From the NCBI GenBank assembly GCA_039586035.1, contig JBDHLD010000009.1, positions 1-64,000 of the forward strand: 64,000 nucleotides of DNA. Direction: 5' to 3'. The notes below the pieces were generated by a model. The model ran no database searches, was not told the origin of the DNA, and saw nothing but the letters and a program-made list of their open reading frames with translations. Positions 23,803 through 31,993 of this stretch are shown one piece after another (the stretch's first letter is position 1; each line of letters starts with the position of its first letter). The position numbers and the translations under genes are program-made. The DNA is from JBDHHQ01 sp039586035 (GTDB lineage: Bacteria; Gemmatimonadota; Gemmatimonadetes; Longimicrobiales; Gaopeijiaceae).

Positions 23803-26010
23803 TCAGAAGGCCACTTCGTAGGTCACGAACAGGTTCCGCTTCGGCTCCGGTCGGAAGAAGCTGGCGTTGGAGAACTCGGCGTAGAGCTCGTTGGTCAGGT
23901 TGGCCACCGTGACGCCGACACGGTGCTTCATGCCGGCCGCGGTCTCGAGGAGCGTCACACCGCCCCTCAGGTTGTGGACCGTGAAGGCCGGCAGGATCTC
24001 GCCGATGGGGTTGGTGCCCAGGTCCACGTCCTTCTGGTCGCCGTTGTGCCGGACTTCGTAGGCCGCCCAGAAGCGATCGTTGGGAGCGTCGTAGCGGAGG
24101 CTGGCGGTCAGCTTGTTGGCGAACGTCTCTCCCACCGGATTGTTGGGCTCCAGCACGTCCTGCGACTCGAGGTGGGTGTATCCCGCCCCGACGCTGAAAC
24201 CGGACGGCAGGAAGAACGTCGCCGCCACCTCCACGCCGCGGTACAGGAGCTCGTCGACGTTTACGTTGCGGAAGGCCGGGAGCCCGCCGACTTCCTCACC
24301 TGTGGGAGAGATGCGGATGCCGTCGAAGATCTTGTTCCGGAAGACGAAGGTTTCCGCGGCCAGCCAGGTGTTACGGTACCGGAGGCCCAGGTCCACGTTG
24401 AGGCTCGTCTCGGCCGTGAGGTCGGGGTTGGCGACCTGATAGCCTGAGCCTTCGGGCGTGGGGCCTTCGAAGAACCACTCGATGATGTTGGGGGCCCGAA
24501 AAGCCCGACCTACCGAGCCTACGAGGCTGAGGCCACGCGCGACCTCGACGATAGCGTTGGCCGAGCCCACCATGGTCTCATCACTCTTCGTGGTTTGCGT
24601 CCCGTCCCAGTTGGCGGTCTCCCGCGTCTCGGCATCGACGTTCTGATAGCGGGCGCCGAGCACGATGGAGGCCCTTCTCGAGACCTCGATCTCGCCCTGG
24701 GCGAAGGCCCCGATGGACTGGTAGACCGCGTTGGGCACCCGACTGAGATCCGACTCCTCCTCCATGGGGGGACCGAACCCGACGATCGTGGTGAACGCTT
24801 GGTCGGTGTTCTCGGACCGATCACGGAAGTAGTCGACGCCGTACGTGAACAGGACGCGCTGCCAGGCCAGCTTCTTCGCCTCCAACCGGAATCCGGTCGT
24901 GGCGAGATCGGTGAAGTTCTCCGTCGCCATGACCATGCCGGCTCCCGGGGGCGCCTGTGGCCCGAAGGAAGTGGCGATGTCCATGGTGAGCGTTCGTTTG
25001 TTGTTCTGGAAGTAGCCGACCAGGTCGATGCGATCGAGGACCGCGGATCTCACGTCCGTGATCCCGTAGCCGACCGAGGTCTTCCAGAAGTCCTGGTCCG
25101 GATAGCGGATGCGGATTTCAGCCGCTCCCGGATCGTATGTGGCCGGATCCACGTAGCCGAAGCCCGCTTCGTCCGCCCGGTATCCCTCGTACTTGACCCA
25201 CACGGCGTTGCGGCGAGAGAGCTGGTAGCCGACCCGGAGGTCGAGACTCCGGTCCCGAACACCGGTGTCGTGTACGGGGGTGTCGTCGGTGAGCTGGATC
25301 TCGCCGAAGCTCCCCGCCGGGGCGGCGTAGTAGCCGGCGTCACGGGCGGTGAAGCCCCCCTGGATGTCCAGGCTACCGAAGCGCCCGAAGAAGCGGCCCA
25401 TACCGCGGTGTTGACCTTCGACCGATCCGTACTTGTACCCCAGGGTGCCGTGGACACCGTCTTGCACGGGCGTGCGGGTGATCATGTTGACCACTCCGCC
25501 GATGGCGTCGGTGCCGTAGAGGACGGAGCTGGGGCCACGGACGACCTCGACCCGGTCGATGGCGCCCACGTCCAGAAGGGCGGGAATCTCACCGAAGTCC
25601 TGCTGCCGCCTGGAGTTGTTCAAGCGGAGCCCGTCGGCCAACAGAAGGATGCGTTGGCCGCGCTGACCACGGATGGAGGGGCGGACCTGGGTCACACCGA
25701 CACCGTTCACGTCGAGGCCAGGAAGATCGCGGAACAGGTCGGCCGCGTTGTTGGGCACCTTCTCGCGGATCTGAGACCGCTCCACCACCGTGACCGGTGT
25801 CGGGGTTGTGAAGACCTCCCGGGGCGTGCGCGTGGCAGTGACCGTGATCGGATCCACCGGAAAGACCAGCGTGTCTTGCCGCGGACCCTCCTCCGCTTCC
25901 TGGGCCGCCGTGGCAGCCGGCGTCGAGGCGAGGGCGGCTACCGCTACGCCAAGGGCCACTCCGGCTCTCGCTCGGCGTCCTCTGGATCCGACCCAACGCG
26001 AGATATGCAT
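23803..26010 (-). CDS. TonB-dependent outer-membrane receptor
   Basis: Receptor of 735 residues with a signal peptide (VALGVAVAALASTPAATAAQ). A TonB-box-like DPITVTAT at about residues 52-60 leads to the plug domain (RSQIREKVPNNAADLFRDLPG, RGQRGQRILLLADG, VEVVRGPSSVLYGTDAIGGVVNMIT in pieces) and a 22-strand barrel ending KRNLFVTYEVAF with terminal Phe. The plug most resembles the CirA/BtuB/haem-receptor group. The ligand cannot be fixed from sequence: haem, siderophore, cobalamin or a copper chelate are all possible, and haem or copper would suit the neighbours. A sigma-54 promoter and tandem activator sites lie upstream. Confidence 0.9.
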   Translation of the reverse strand: MHISRWVGSRGRRARAGVALGVAVAALASTPAATAAQEAEEGPRQDTLVFPVDPITVTATRTPREVFTTPTPVTVVERSQIREKVPNNAADLFRDLPGLDVNGVGVTQVRPSIRGQRGQRILLLADGLRLNNSRRQQDFGEIPALLDVGAIDRVEVVRGPSSVLYGTDAIGGVVNMITRTPVQDGVHGTLGYKYGSVEGQHRGMGRFFGRFGSLDIQGGFTARDAGYYAAPAGSFGEIQLTDDTPVHDTGVRDRSLDLRVGYQLSRRNAVWVKYEGYRADEAGFGYVDPATYDPGAAEIRIRYPDQDFWKTSVGYGITDVRSAVLDRIDLVGYFQNNKRTLTMDIATSFGPQAPPGAGMVMATENFTDLATTGFRLEAKKLAWQRVLFTYGVDYFRDRSENTDQAFTTIVGFGPPMEEESDLSRVPNAVYQSIGAFAQGEIEVSRRASIVLGARYQNVDAETRETANWDGTQTTKSDETMVGSANAIVEVARGLSLVGSVGRAFRAPNIIEWFFEGPTPEGSGYQVANPDLTAETSLNVDLGLRYRNTWLAAETFVFRNKIFDGIRISPTGEEVGGLPAFRNVNVDELLYRGVEVAATFFLPSGFSVGAGYTHLESQDVLEPNNPVGETFANKLTASLRYDAPNDRFWAAYEVRHNGDQKDVDLGTNPIGEILPAFTVHNLRGGVTLLETAAGMKHRVGVTVANLTNELYAEFSNASFFRPEPKRNLFVTYEVAF

Positions 26011-26105
26011 CTCGAACCCCCAAAATCTGAAATTGCGGGATCACGCTTCGGCGTGTCTGTCCGGCGAAGGGCGCTGTCGCACCCTCCTGCCGGTCGCGTT
26101 CCGAA

Positions 26106-26121
26106 TGCAGTGGGTGTGCCA
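26106..26121 (-). promoter_or_regulatory. sigma-54 promoter of TonB receptor
   Basis: Minus strand reads TGGCACACCCACTGCA: exact TGGCACA, four bases, then CTGCA, with GG/GC spacing correct. The predicted leader is about 85 bases to the ATG at 26010. Same form as 15453-15468. Confidence 0.68.
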
Positions 26122-26244
26122 GCAGGGGTGGTCAGTCGGTCGCGCCACGCGGGGGCGACCCGATCCTCTTGGATCACCGACAGCATCGGCGCGTGGAGGG
26201 GTCTCGGAATCGGCGGGCGTGGGCCGGGGTCTCGAGGTGAGGGG

Positions 26245-26284
26245 TGGGACAGGCCACGTCCCAGGTGGGACAGCGGATGACCCA
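26245..26284. promoter_or_regulatory. tandem palindromic activator sites (UAS) of TonB receptor
   Basis: TGGGAC-N7-GTCCCA at 26245-26263 and TGGGAC-N7-GACCCA at 26266-26284 begin exactly 21 bp apart. They lie 124-163 bp upstream of the -24 element, normal for an NtrC-type activator looping to sigma-54 RNA polymerase. The related pair at 31761-31800 has the same spacing. The intact regulator at 29512-30939 is the best candidate binder. Confidence 0.65.
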
Positions 26285-26314
26285 CTTGGGCGGGCCGGCA
26301 GGGACCCGCCCAAG
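26285..26314 (-). terminator. 10-bp perfect hairpin after lipoprotein gene
   Basis: CTTGGGCGGG and its exact complement enclose ten bases, nine bases beyond the stop at 26323. There is no T run, so it may act with Rho or insulate the receptor control region. Confidence 0.55.
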
Positions 26315-26322
26315 CGGCGCGT

Positions 26323-27009
26323 TCAGGAGGCCGAGGTGGTGGCCCTGCTTCTTCGGAAGGACCCTACGAGATCGTCGAACCCACCGCGGCCCTGCTCGAG
26401 CGTTGCCATGGGTCCCGTGCACTTCAGGAACCAGTTGGCATCCGGTCCCTCCACGATGGCCCCCAGGAGCATCTGGTTGGACCGCTCCTCTGGAGGGCGG
26501 CCGGCGAAAGGCATCCCCGGGTTGTAGGTGCCCGACACCTCCACCGTGAGAACCGGCATTCCTCCCGCGTCGCGGGCTTCCAGACGGGCTCCCTCCACAC
26601 CCGACCGGCCGTCGGACAGGGTGAACTGGCTCGCCCACCGTTCAGCGTTGGCCATGGCATCGCCGCCCTGGCCGGGGCCGAAGTAGAAGAGGGCGCACTC
26701 GCCGTCACCCCCCGCTCCTGGCACTCGCCACTGGGCCTTCCGCATGGGGGAAGATGGGTCTTCCTGGACCCAGTCGGCCGGAACTTGCCATTCGAGTCCC
26801 ATGGCACCCTCACCGGCACCTGGCGGAGGGAGTGGTACGACGTCGCCGGAGAGTTGGGGGTGCCCCTCCGGCAGCGTGGCATCCGCGGCGTCTCCAGCGC
26901 CTGATGGGCCCTCTCGACTCTGGGGCTCTGGCGTCGCGCCCGGGCTACAGCCGACGGCGAGTAAGCAGACCGTGAGCAGCGCTATGGCCCAGGGGGCAGG
27001 GGTTGGCAC
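26323..27009 (-). CDS. lipoprotein of unknown function
   Basis: Lipoprotein of 228 residues. GTG at 27007-27009 is supported by AGGAGGT six bases upstream and is followed by a signal ending CLLAVGC (lipobox). An acidic/Pro-rich spacer precedes a compact domain (about residues 80-228) with the phrases LEWQVPADWVQEDPSSPMRKAQW, ERWASQFTL, LTVEVSGTYNPGMPF and NWFLKCTGP split along it. This domain recurs as a small secreted domain in other genomes, but I cannot give it a function. It is divergent from the kinase at 27200, and the receptor gene lies beyond its terminator. Confidence 0.75.
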   Translation of the reverse strand: MPTPAPWAIALLTVCLLAVGCSPGATPEPQSREGPSGAGDAADATLPEGHPQLSGDVVPLPPPGAGEGAMGLEWQVPADWVQEDPSSPMRKAQWRVPGAGGDGECALFYFGPGQGGDAMANAERWASQFTLSDGRSGVEGARLEARDAGGMPVLTVEVSGTYNPGMPFAGRPPEERSNQMLLGAIVEGPDANWFLKCTGPMATLEQGRGGFDDLVGSFRRSRATTSAS

Positions 27010-27011
27010 TG

Positions 27012-27027
27012 TGGCACCTCCTTTGCA
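27012..27027 (+). promoter_or_regulatory. sigma-54-like promoter match before kinase gene
   Basis: TGGCACC-TCCT-TTGCA matches the consensus at every key base and spacing. It also coincides on the other strand with the ribosome binding site of the lipoprotein gene, so part of the match (the TGGCACCTCCTTT portion) may be chance. If real, the kinase leader is about 160 bases. Confidence 0.38.
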
Positions 27028-27199
27028 GGGTTCGGGACATGTAGCATCAAAGATCGTGCCCGGTGGAATCCGGGGGCCGAAGAACCGGTACGGGATGTCC
27101 CGACCCGCCTCAAGGGGATCTGCCGGACGTGCAAGATCGCGGACAAGGGTTAGTTTGAGCTTCAAGAAACCCGGCGATCGCCCATTCGAGACGTAGCGC

Positions 27200-29515
27200 G
27201 TGAACGTCAACAAGCTGTTTCCCCGTCTGACCCTGAGCGTGAAGCTGGCGGTGGCGTTCGTCGTGATCGCCGCCGTCCCTCTGACGGTCGTGGCTACCAT
27301 GGCCACGGGCGGAGCGGTGCGGCAACTCCGGGAGCGGGCCAGGACCACGCTCGAGTTCGACCTCGAGCTTGCGGCCCTTGGCGTTACGCGGTCTCTCCGT
27401 GAGTCCGAGCAACACCTCACGTTCCTGGTGGACGCCTTCGGCCGGTCCCTCCTGGTGGGAGACACCACAGCCGGTGATCGAAGTAGTGCGGCCGCGCTCG
27501 TCAGTACCTTCCTGAGCTCCGACTCTTCGGCAATTCTCCGCGCTCGGGTGGTCGACGCCGCGGGGGACGTCCTGTTGGACGTGGGCCCTCTGGCGCCCTC
27601 GACCCCGGGGCCCGACGCGGGGGGTGGGACGGACCTCTACCTGGCGTTGGCCGACGAGTTCGGTCCGAACGAGGTGCAGCGGTTCATGCCGGTGGAGCTT
27701 CTGGATCCCGATCGCGGCACGGAGGGTGGCTTGGTGCTGCTCCCCGCCGTAGCGGTGCTCAGGGCAGTGCGCGACGACGACGGCTTCCTGCTGGGCATTG
27801 CTGTCGTCGAGGCATCGGCTGCGGCCCTGTTCTCCGGGCTCGAGGTCAACTCACCCGAACTCCCGGGTGTCACCGGGCTGGTGGACGAACAGGGCTTCCT
27901 GCTCTATCACACGCGGTGGAAGAGCGACTGGAAGAGTCTGCTGGGCCGGAGACAGGGATCGAGCCTCGAGGCCGAGTTCGGTACCGAGCTCGCCTCGGGG
28001 ATGCGTAGCGGCGTTCCGGGCACCATCCGAGGCCCGGGCCACACCTTGGTGAGCTACCGGTCCATTGACCTCGGTCCGCCGGCACCCAGGCTCACGCTCT
28101 ACCGAACCATCCCCCTAGGGGCCATCGACGCGTCGGCATGGGACTTCCTTCGCCTGACCACCTTCATCGGCTTCGCCATCCTGGTCGTGGTGCTCGGGGC
28201 GTCGGTGGTCGCGGCCCGCCAGCTGAGCAAGCCCATCTATCGCCTGCGGACCGCGGCGCGAAGACTCGCGGCCGGAGGCTCGCCAGCCCCGGTCGACGTC
28301 CACACCAACGACGAGCTGGAAGACCTGGCCGCCGATTTCGGGACCATGGCACGGACTCTCGACAACCAGCGAAGCCGCCTCGAGGCCCTCGTCGAGGATC
28401 GCACTCGAGACCTGAGCTCGACCCGGGCCCAGCTCAGCGAGGTGGTCGCCAACGCCACCGACGCCATCATCGGGCTGGACGACGAAGAGTGTGTCACCCT
28501 GTGGAACCAAGGCGCCGCGAGTCTCTTCGGCTACTCCGAGCAGGAGGCTCTCAGCAAGGGGATCGACGAGCTCATCGGCATGAACGACCCCGAGCTGGAG
28601 CACGAGAAGCAGTACATACGACAGGCGGTACGAGAAGACGGAGGCGTCGGCGGGCTGCGGACCCGCCGGCGAAACCGGGCGGGGGAGATGATTCCGGTAA
28701 GCCTGACCCAGAGCCGGATCCTGAATGACGACCGCGTGGTGGGATCCTCCCTCGTCATCCGGGACTACCGGCTTCAGAGCCGCCTCGAGGAGCAGATGCG
28801 TCGCTCGGAGCGCGTAGCCGCGGTGAGCATCATGGCCGCCGGCCTGGCCCACGAGATCAACAATCCGCTGGCGATCCTGAGGAATCGGATCGAGCTGATG
28901 CAGCGGGAGATCTCGCACGAGGACCGCCTGGAGCGCTTCCGGAAGGATCTGAACGTCCTGGGCCAACACGTGGAGCGGATCCGAGGGCTCACTTCCGACC
29001 TGCTGTCGTTCGCCCGGGAAGACGGGGACGAGCCGTCGCCGGTGGCGCTGGACGACGTCGTCGGCCGCACCGTGCGCCTCTTGGACAAGGTCTTCAGAAC
29101 GAAGGGCGTCGACCTCGAGACGATCTTCGCTGACCACCTGCCGCCCGTGCACGGGAGCGAGAAGGCGTTGGAGACGGTCTTCGTGAACCTGCTGCTCAAC
29201 GCCGGGCAGGCCACGCCACCAGGCGGCCGCGTGGCGGTCGAGGTCAGGAACGGCGAGCGGAACGGGATGATCCTGGGCGAAGTAAGGGACACCGGTCCGG
29301 GCGTGCCTCCCGAGCTACGGTCTCGCATCTTCGAGCCGTTCTTCACGACCAAGGCCGACAACGAAGGCACCGGTCTCGGGCTGGTGGTCTGTCGCACGAT
29401 CGTCGAGCGGCATGGCGGTAGGATACGGCTCGCAGAAGCGCCCGGCGGAGGGAGCCGCTTCATCGTCGAGCTGCCGGCCTCCCCGATATCCCATGACACG
29501 AGCCAAGCCGTATGA
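27200..29515 (+). CDS. membrane sensor histidine kinase (Cache-HAMP-PAS-HisKA)
   Basis: Sensor kinase of 771 residues, GTG start. Order: transmembrane helix (about 12-37), periplasmic Cache-like sensor (about 40-305), second helix (about 315-338), HAMP (about 340-395), PAS (about 415-525, with GLDDEECVTLWNQGAASLFGY in part), HisKA with phospho-acceptor H551 in GLAHEINNPLA and a HATPase domain with N, G1 and G2 boxes (NLLLNAGQA, DTGPGVP, GTGLGLVV). The stop overlaps the regulator start (ATGA), so the pair is co-translated. A periplasmic signal, perhaps metal, redox or carbon related, is likely; the sensor domain does not reveal which. Confidence 0.93.
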   Translation: MNVNKLFPRLTLSVKLAVAFVVIAAVPLTVVATMATGGAVRQLRERARTTLEFDLELAALGVTRSLRESEQHLTFLVDAFGRSLLVGDTTAGDRSSAAALVSTFLSSDSSAILRARVVDAAGDVLLDVGPLAPSTPGPDAGGGTDLYLALADEFGPNEVQRFMPVELLDPDRGTEGGLVLLPAVAVLRAVRDDDGFLLGIAVVEASAAALFSGLEVNSPELPGVTGLVDEQGFLLYHTRWKSDWKSLLGRRQGSSLEAEFGTELASGMRSGVPGTIRGPGHTLVSYRSIDLGPPAPRLTLYRTIPLGAIDASAWDFLRLTTFIGFAILVVVLGASVVAARQLSKPIYRLRTAARRLAAGGSPAPVDVHTNDELEDLAADFGTMARTLDNQRSRLEALVEDRTRDLSSTRAQLSEVVANATDAIIGLDDEECVTLWNQGAASLFGYSEQEALSKGIDELIGMNDPELEHEKQYIRQAVREDGGVGGLRTRRRNRAGEMIPVSLTQSRILNDDRVVGSSLVIRDYRLQSRLEEQMRRSERVAAVSIMAAGLAHEINNPLAILRNRIELMQREISHEDRLERFRKDLNVLGQHVERIRGLTSDLLSFAREDGDEPSPVALDDVVGRTVRLLDKVFRTKGVDLETIFADHLPPVHGSEKALETVFVNLLLNAGQATPPGGRVAVEVRNGERNGMILGEVRDTGPGVPPELRSRIFEPFFTTKADNEGTGLGLVVCRTIVERHGGRIRLAEAPGGGSRFIVELPASPISHDTSQAV

Positions 29516-30939
29516 GTGAGACCAGGGTGGTCATCGTCGATGACGAGCCCGAGATGCTCGAGAACCTCGATCGCCTCCTGACGGGCGAGGGGTACCGCTG
29601 CTGGACGCTGTCGGACCCGACCAGCTACCGCGAGGTGGCCGCCCAGGCGCGACCCGACGTGCTCATCTCGGACATCCGGATGCCGACGGTGGATGGGATG
29701 GCCTTGCTCACCGTTGCCCGTGCCGATGACCCCAAGCTCCCCGTGATCCTGATCACCGGACACGCGACGGTTTCGTCGGCGGTGGAAGCCATTCAAGAGG
29801 GTGCGTTCGACTACCTCGCCAAGCCCTTCACCGCGGATCAGCTGGCGGTGGCCGTCGAAAGAGCGGTCCGGTATCGCCGACTCATGGTGGAGAACGAGTC
29901 ACTCCGGGAGCAGGTTTCTTCCCGGTCGGGACCGGAGGTGGTGGGGTCCAGCGCGCCGCTCGTCCGTCTCCTGGATCAGGTGCAACGAGTGGCAGCCACG
30001 GATGCCAACGTTCTGATCACCGGCGAGAGCGGAACCGGCAAAGAGCTCGTCGCTAGGTCCATCCACACGCAGAGCCGCCGCAGTGAGGGCCCCTTCGTCC
30101 CTGTGGACTGCGCTGCGCTGCCCGAAGGGCTTCTCGAGAGTGAGCTTTTCGGGCACGAGAAGGGCGCGTTCACGGGTGCGATAGCCAAGCGCCGGGGGCT
30201 GCTCTCGGAGGCCAACGGAGGGACCGTGTTCCTGGACGAGGTCGGTGAGCTGACACCGCCCTTGCAGGCCAAGCTCCTCCGGGTGTTGGAGGATCGACGG
30301 GTCCGTCCCGTGGGCTCGTCACACTACCAGGACATCGACGTGCGAGTGGTTGCGGCGACGAACGTGGACCTCCAGACTGCGGCCCGGAATGGAGCATTCA
30401 GAGAAGATCTCTTCTATCGCCTCAACGTCGTCCATCTCAAGGCGCCGCCGCTGCGGGCCAGGGATGGCGACGTGGTGCTGCTGGCAGAGCGGTTCCTCGA
30501 TCAGTTCGCTCGAGCCGCCGAGCGGGAGCCGCCCATGATCAGCCCCGAGGTCTGGGAGGCACTCGAGAGCTACGACTGGCCCGGGAACGTGCGGCAGCTC
30601 AAGAACCTGGTGGAACGAGTCGTGGCGCTCGACGCGGACGGGCGCGTCACGTTGTCCGACCTCCCGCCCGAGATCCGCTTCGCGGGAATCGGCAGCGCGA
30701 GGCAGCCCACCAACTCCTCGACGGGTCTGGCCCATCTTCCGTATGCCGACGCGAAGGACACCGCAGTGCGGGCTTTCCAGGCGACGTACCTACGCGAGCT
30801 CCTGGATGCCCACGACGGAAACATCTCGAAAGCGGCCGACACCGCGGGCGTGAGCCGGCGTACGCTCCACCGCTGGCTGGCAGAGTTCGATGAGGGCGGC
30901 GCGGGAGTCGCGGAGGACGGAACAGGAGGATCGCCGTGA
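29512..30939 (+). CDS. NtrC-family sigma-54 response regulator
   Basis: Activator of 475 residues. The receiver has D10/D11 and phospho-acceptor D54, with the conserved lysine in YLAKPF. The AAA+ domain has Walker A GESGTGKE (about 171), intact GAFTGA (about 218-223), Walker B GTVFLDEVGEL and R-finger region FREDLFYRLN. The C-terminal Fis-type HTH is GNISKAADTAGVSRRTLHRWL. It is fully equipped to open sigma-54 promoters. Likely targets are the palindrome-linked promoters of the TonB receptor (26106) and plastocyanin-like gene (31898), possibly the cytochrome run (15453). Its HTH is nearly that of the degenerate protein at 15678-17102. Confidence 0.95.
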   Translation: MSETRVVIVDDEPEMLENLDRLLTGEGYRCWTLSDPTSYREVAAQARPDVLISDIRMPTVDGMALLTVARADDPKLPVILITGHATVSSAVEAIQEGAFDYLAKPFTADQLAVAVERAVRYRRLMVENESLREQVSSRSGPEVVGSSAPLVRLLDQVQRVAATDANVLITGESGTGKELVARSIHTQSRRSEGPFVPVDCAALPEGLLESELFGHEKGAFTGAIAKRRGLLSEANGGTVFLDEVGELTPPLQAKLLRVLEDRRVRPVGSSHYQDIDVRVVAATNVDLQTAARNGAFREDLFYRLNVVHLKAPPLRARDGDVVLLAERFLDQFARAAEREPPMISPEVWEALESYDWPGNVRQLKNLVERVVALDADGRVTLSDLPPEIRFAGIGSARQPTNSSTGLAHLPYADAKDTAVRAFQATYLRELLDAHDGNISKAADTAGVSRRTLHRWLAEFDEGGAGVAEDGTGGSP

Positions 30940-31619
30940 GGTCCCGCACTCTCCTTGTCGCTGCAATGATCATGACCATCGGCTCGCCAGCCGCGGGCCA
31001 GCAGGACGTGAGGGGCACCGTACACGTCGAGGGCCGTGCCATACAGCGCGCCGTGGTCCAGCTCATTCCCGAGGGTGTCAACCCCGGGCGCACCAACTCG
31101 GACTCGGCCATCGTCGATCAGCTCCACCTCCGCTTTCTGCCAGACGTTCTTCCGGTCCAGGTGGGGACGACCGTGCATTTCAGGAACAGCGATCCCGTCA
31201 TGCACAACGTCTTCAGTCCCCAACGTCGCGGAGCCGACTTCGACTTGGGAACGTACCCCACCCAAATGAGCCGCTCTTTCCGCTTCGACGAGCCGGGTGA
31301 CTACGTTGTCCTCTGCCACATCCACCCGGAGATGGCGGCGTGGGTGATCGTGGTGGAGAGTCCTCACTTCGCGCTGACGGATGAGCAGGGTGAGTTCCGC
31401 ATCGAGGAGGTACCCGCCGGGCGGTACACGCTGCGCACGTGGGCACGCCGGCGGGAGATTCCGGATCAGTCCATCGTCGTCGTGCCGGAAGAAGGGGAGG
31501 TCGTGACCTCGGTGATGGTGGATGACGGGGTGAGGGCCTCCGAAGGGTCTGTCCCCGAACCGCACGGCGCACGGAACGGCGCCGGCGACCCGATGGGCGG
31601 TGCCCCCCAGCGCTACTGA
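30936..31619 (+). CDS. cupredoxin with C-terminal carboxypeptidase-regulatory-like domain
   Basis: Exported protein of 227 residues. GTG at 30936 with AGGAGG six bases upstream; signal peptide about residues 1-22 (ends PAAGQ). Residues about 25-145 form a plastocyanin-like fold with a type I copper site: H in DPVMHNVF, then C-x2-H-x2-M in VVLCHIHPEM, amicyanin spacing. A beta-sandwich follows (DEQGEFRIEEVPAGRYTLRTW in part) of the carboxypeptidase-regulatory type, then a low-complexity tail. Overlap with the regulator gene puts it in the same operon as the two-component pair. It resembles the lipoprotein at 60402-61064. Periplasmic electron transfer or copper sensing/carrying is inferred. Confidence 0.85.
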   Translation: MRSRTLLVAAMIMTIGSPAAGQQDVRGTVHVEGRAIQRAVVQLIPEGVNPGRTNSDSAIVDQLHLRFLPDVLPVQVGTTVHFRNSDPVMHNVFSPQRRGADFDLGTYPTQMSRSFRFDEPGDYVVLCHIHPEMAAWVIVVESPHFALTDEQGEFRIEEVPAGRYTLRTWARRREIPDQSIVVVPEEGEVVTSVMVDDGVRASEGSVPEPHGARNGAGDPMGGAPQRY

Positions 31620-31760
31620 GCTCCCCCGACTGGTCAAGCCGAGACACCGGGGCGTCTCCATCGGCGCCGTTGACGTTCCCGGCAGCACACCAGCCCGACC
31701 TCCGGAACGTGACGCCGACGCTCACGGTGTCCACCTCGCTTTGGTCGCATCACCAGTCGG

Positions 31761-31800
31761 CGTGACATTGGTGGTCCCACCTGTGACCCGCCCGGTCACA
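31761..31800. promoter_or_regulatory. tandem palindromic activator sites (UAS), 21-bp phase
   Basis: CGTGAC-N7-GTCCCA at 31761-31779 and TGTGAC-N7-GTCACA at 31782-31800 start 21 bp apart. The architecture matches 26245-26284. They sit about 97-137 bp before the -24 element at 31898. Confidence 0.65.
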
Positions 31801-31897
31801 CCGACCAGTCCGCCAGCCCGAGCTCCCGAGGGCGAGCAGCCGGCCTAACCTCAACTCCTGCAAATATATGCCGCACTCGGTTCCCTGCCTCCGAGTG

Positions 31898-31913
31898 TGG
31901 TACGGCCTGTGCC
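31898..31913 (+). promoter_or_regulatory. sigma-54 promoter candidate of plastocyanin-like gene
   Basis: TGGTACG-GCCT-GTGCC: the -24 fits TGGYAYR, the -12 keeps the GC at correct spacing but departs from TTGCW at the first and last base. The leader would be about 70 bases. The upstream palindromes support it. Confidence 0.5.
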
Positions 31914-31942
31914 TTCACGTTTCGCGAACGTCCTTGATAGAG

Positions 31943-31960
31943 GTGAATCCACGGATTCAC
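31943..31960. promoter_or_regulatory. 18-bp palindrome in mRNA leader
   Basis: GTGAATCC-AC-GGATTCAC lies between the predicted start point and the ribosome binding site. It could be an operator or an mRNA hairpin that protects the transcript. Confidence 0.4.
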
Positions 31961-31993
31961 GAACAACCCAAGATCGAGCTTCTCGGAGGTATC

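Larger units (their letters stand above)
26011..26322. other. TonB receptor control region, 312 bp
   Basis: No gene. It contains a CACGC-TTCG-GCGTG hairpin (26042-26055) in the leader, the sigma-54 promoter at 26106-26121, tandem activator palindromes at 26245-26284 and the terminator hairpin of the next gene at 26285-26314. I looked for cobalamin-riboswitch landmarks on the minus strand and found none convincing. Confidence 0.6.
31620..31993. other. control region of plastocyanin-like gene, 374 bp
   Basis: No gene. It holds tandem activator palindromes (31761-31800), a sigma-54 promoter candidate (31898-31913), ACGTTTCGCGAACGT around the expected start point (31917-31931) and a GTGAATCC-AC-GGATTCAC palindrome in the leader (31943-31960). 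Confidence 0.6.

Noticed and set aside
26041..26200. Possible cobalamin riboswitch in the leader of the TonB receptor
   Set aside because: No recognisable B12 box or conserved core order on the minus strand; only a small CACGC/GCGTG hairpin.
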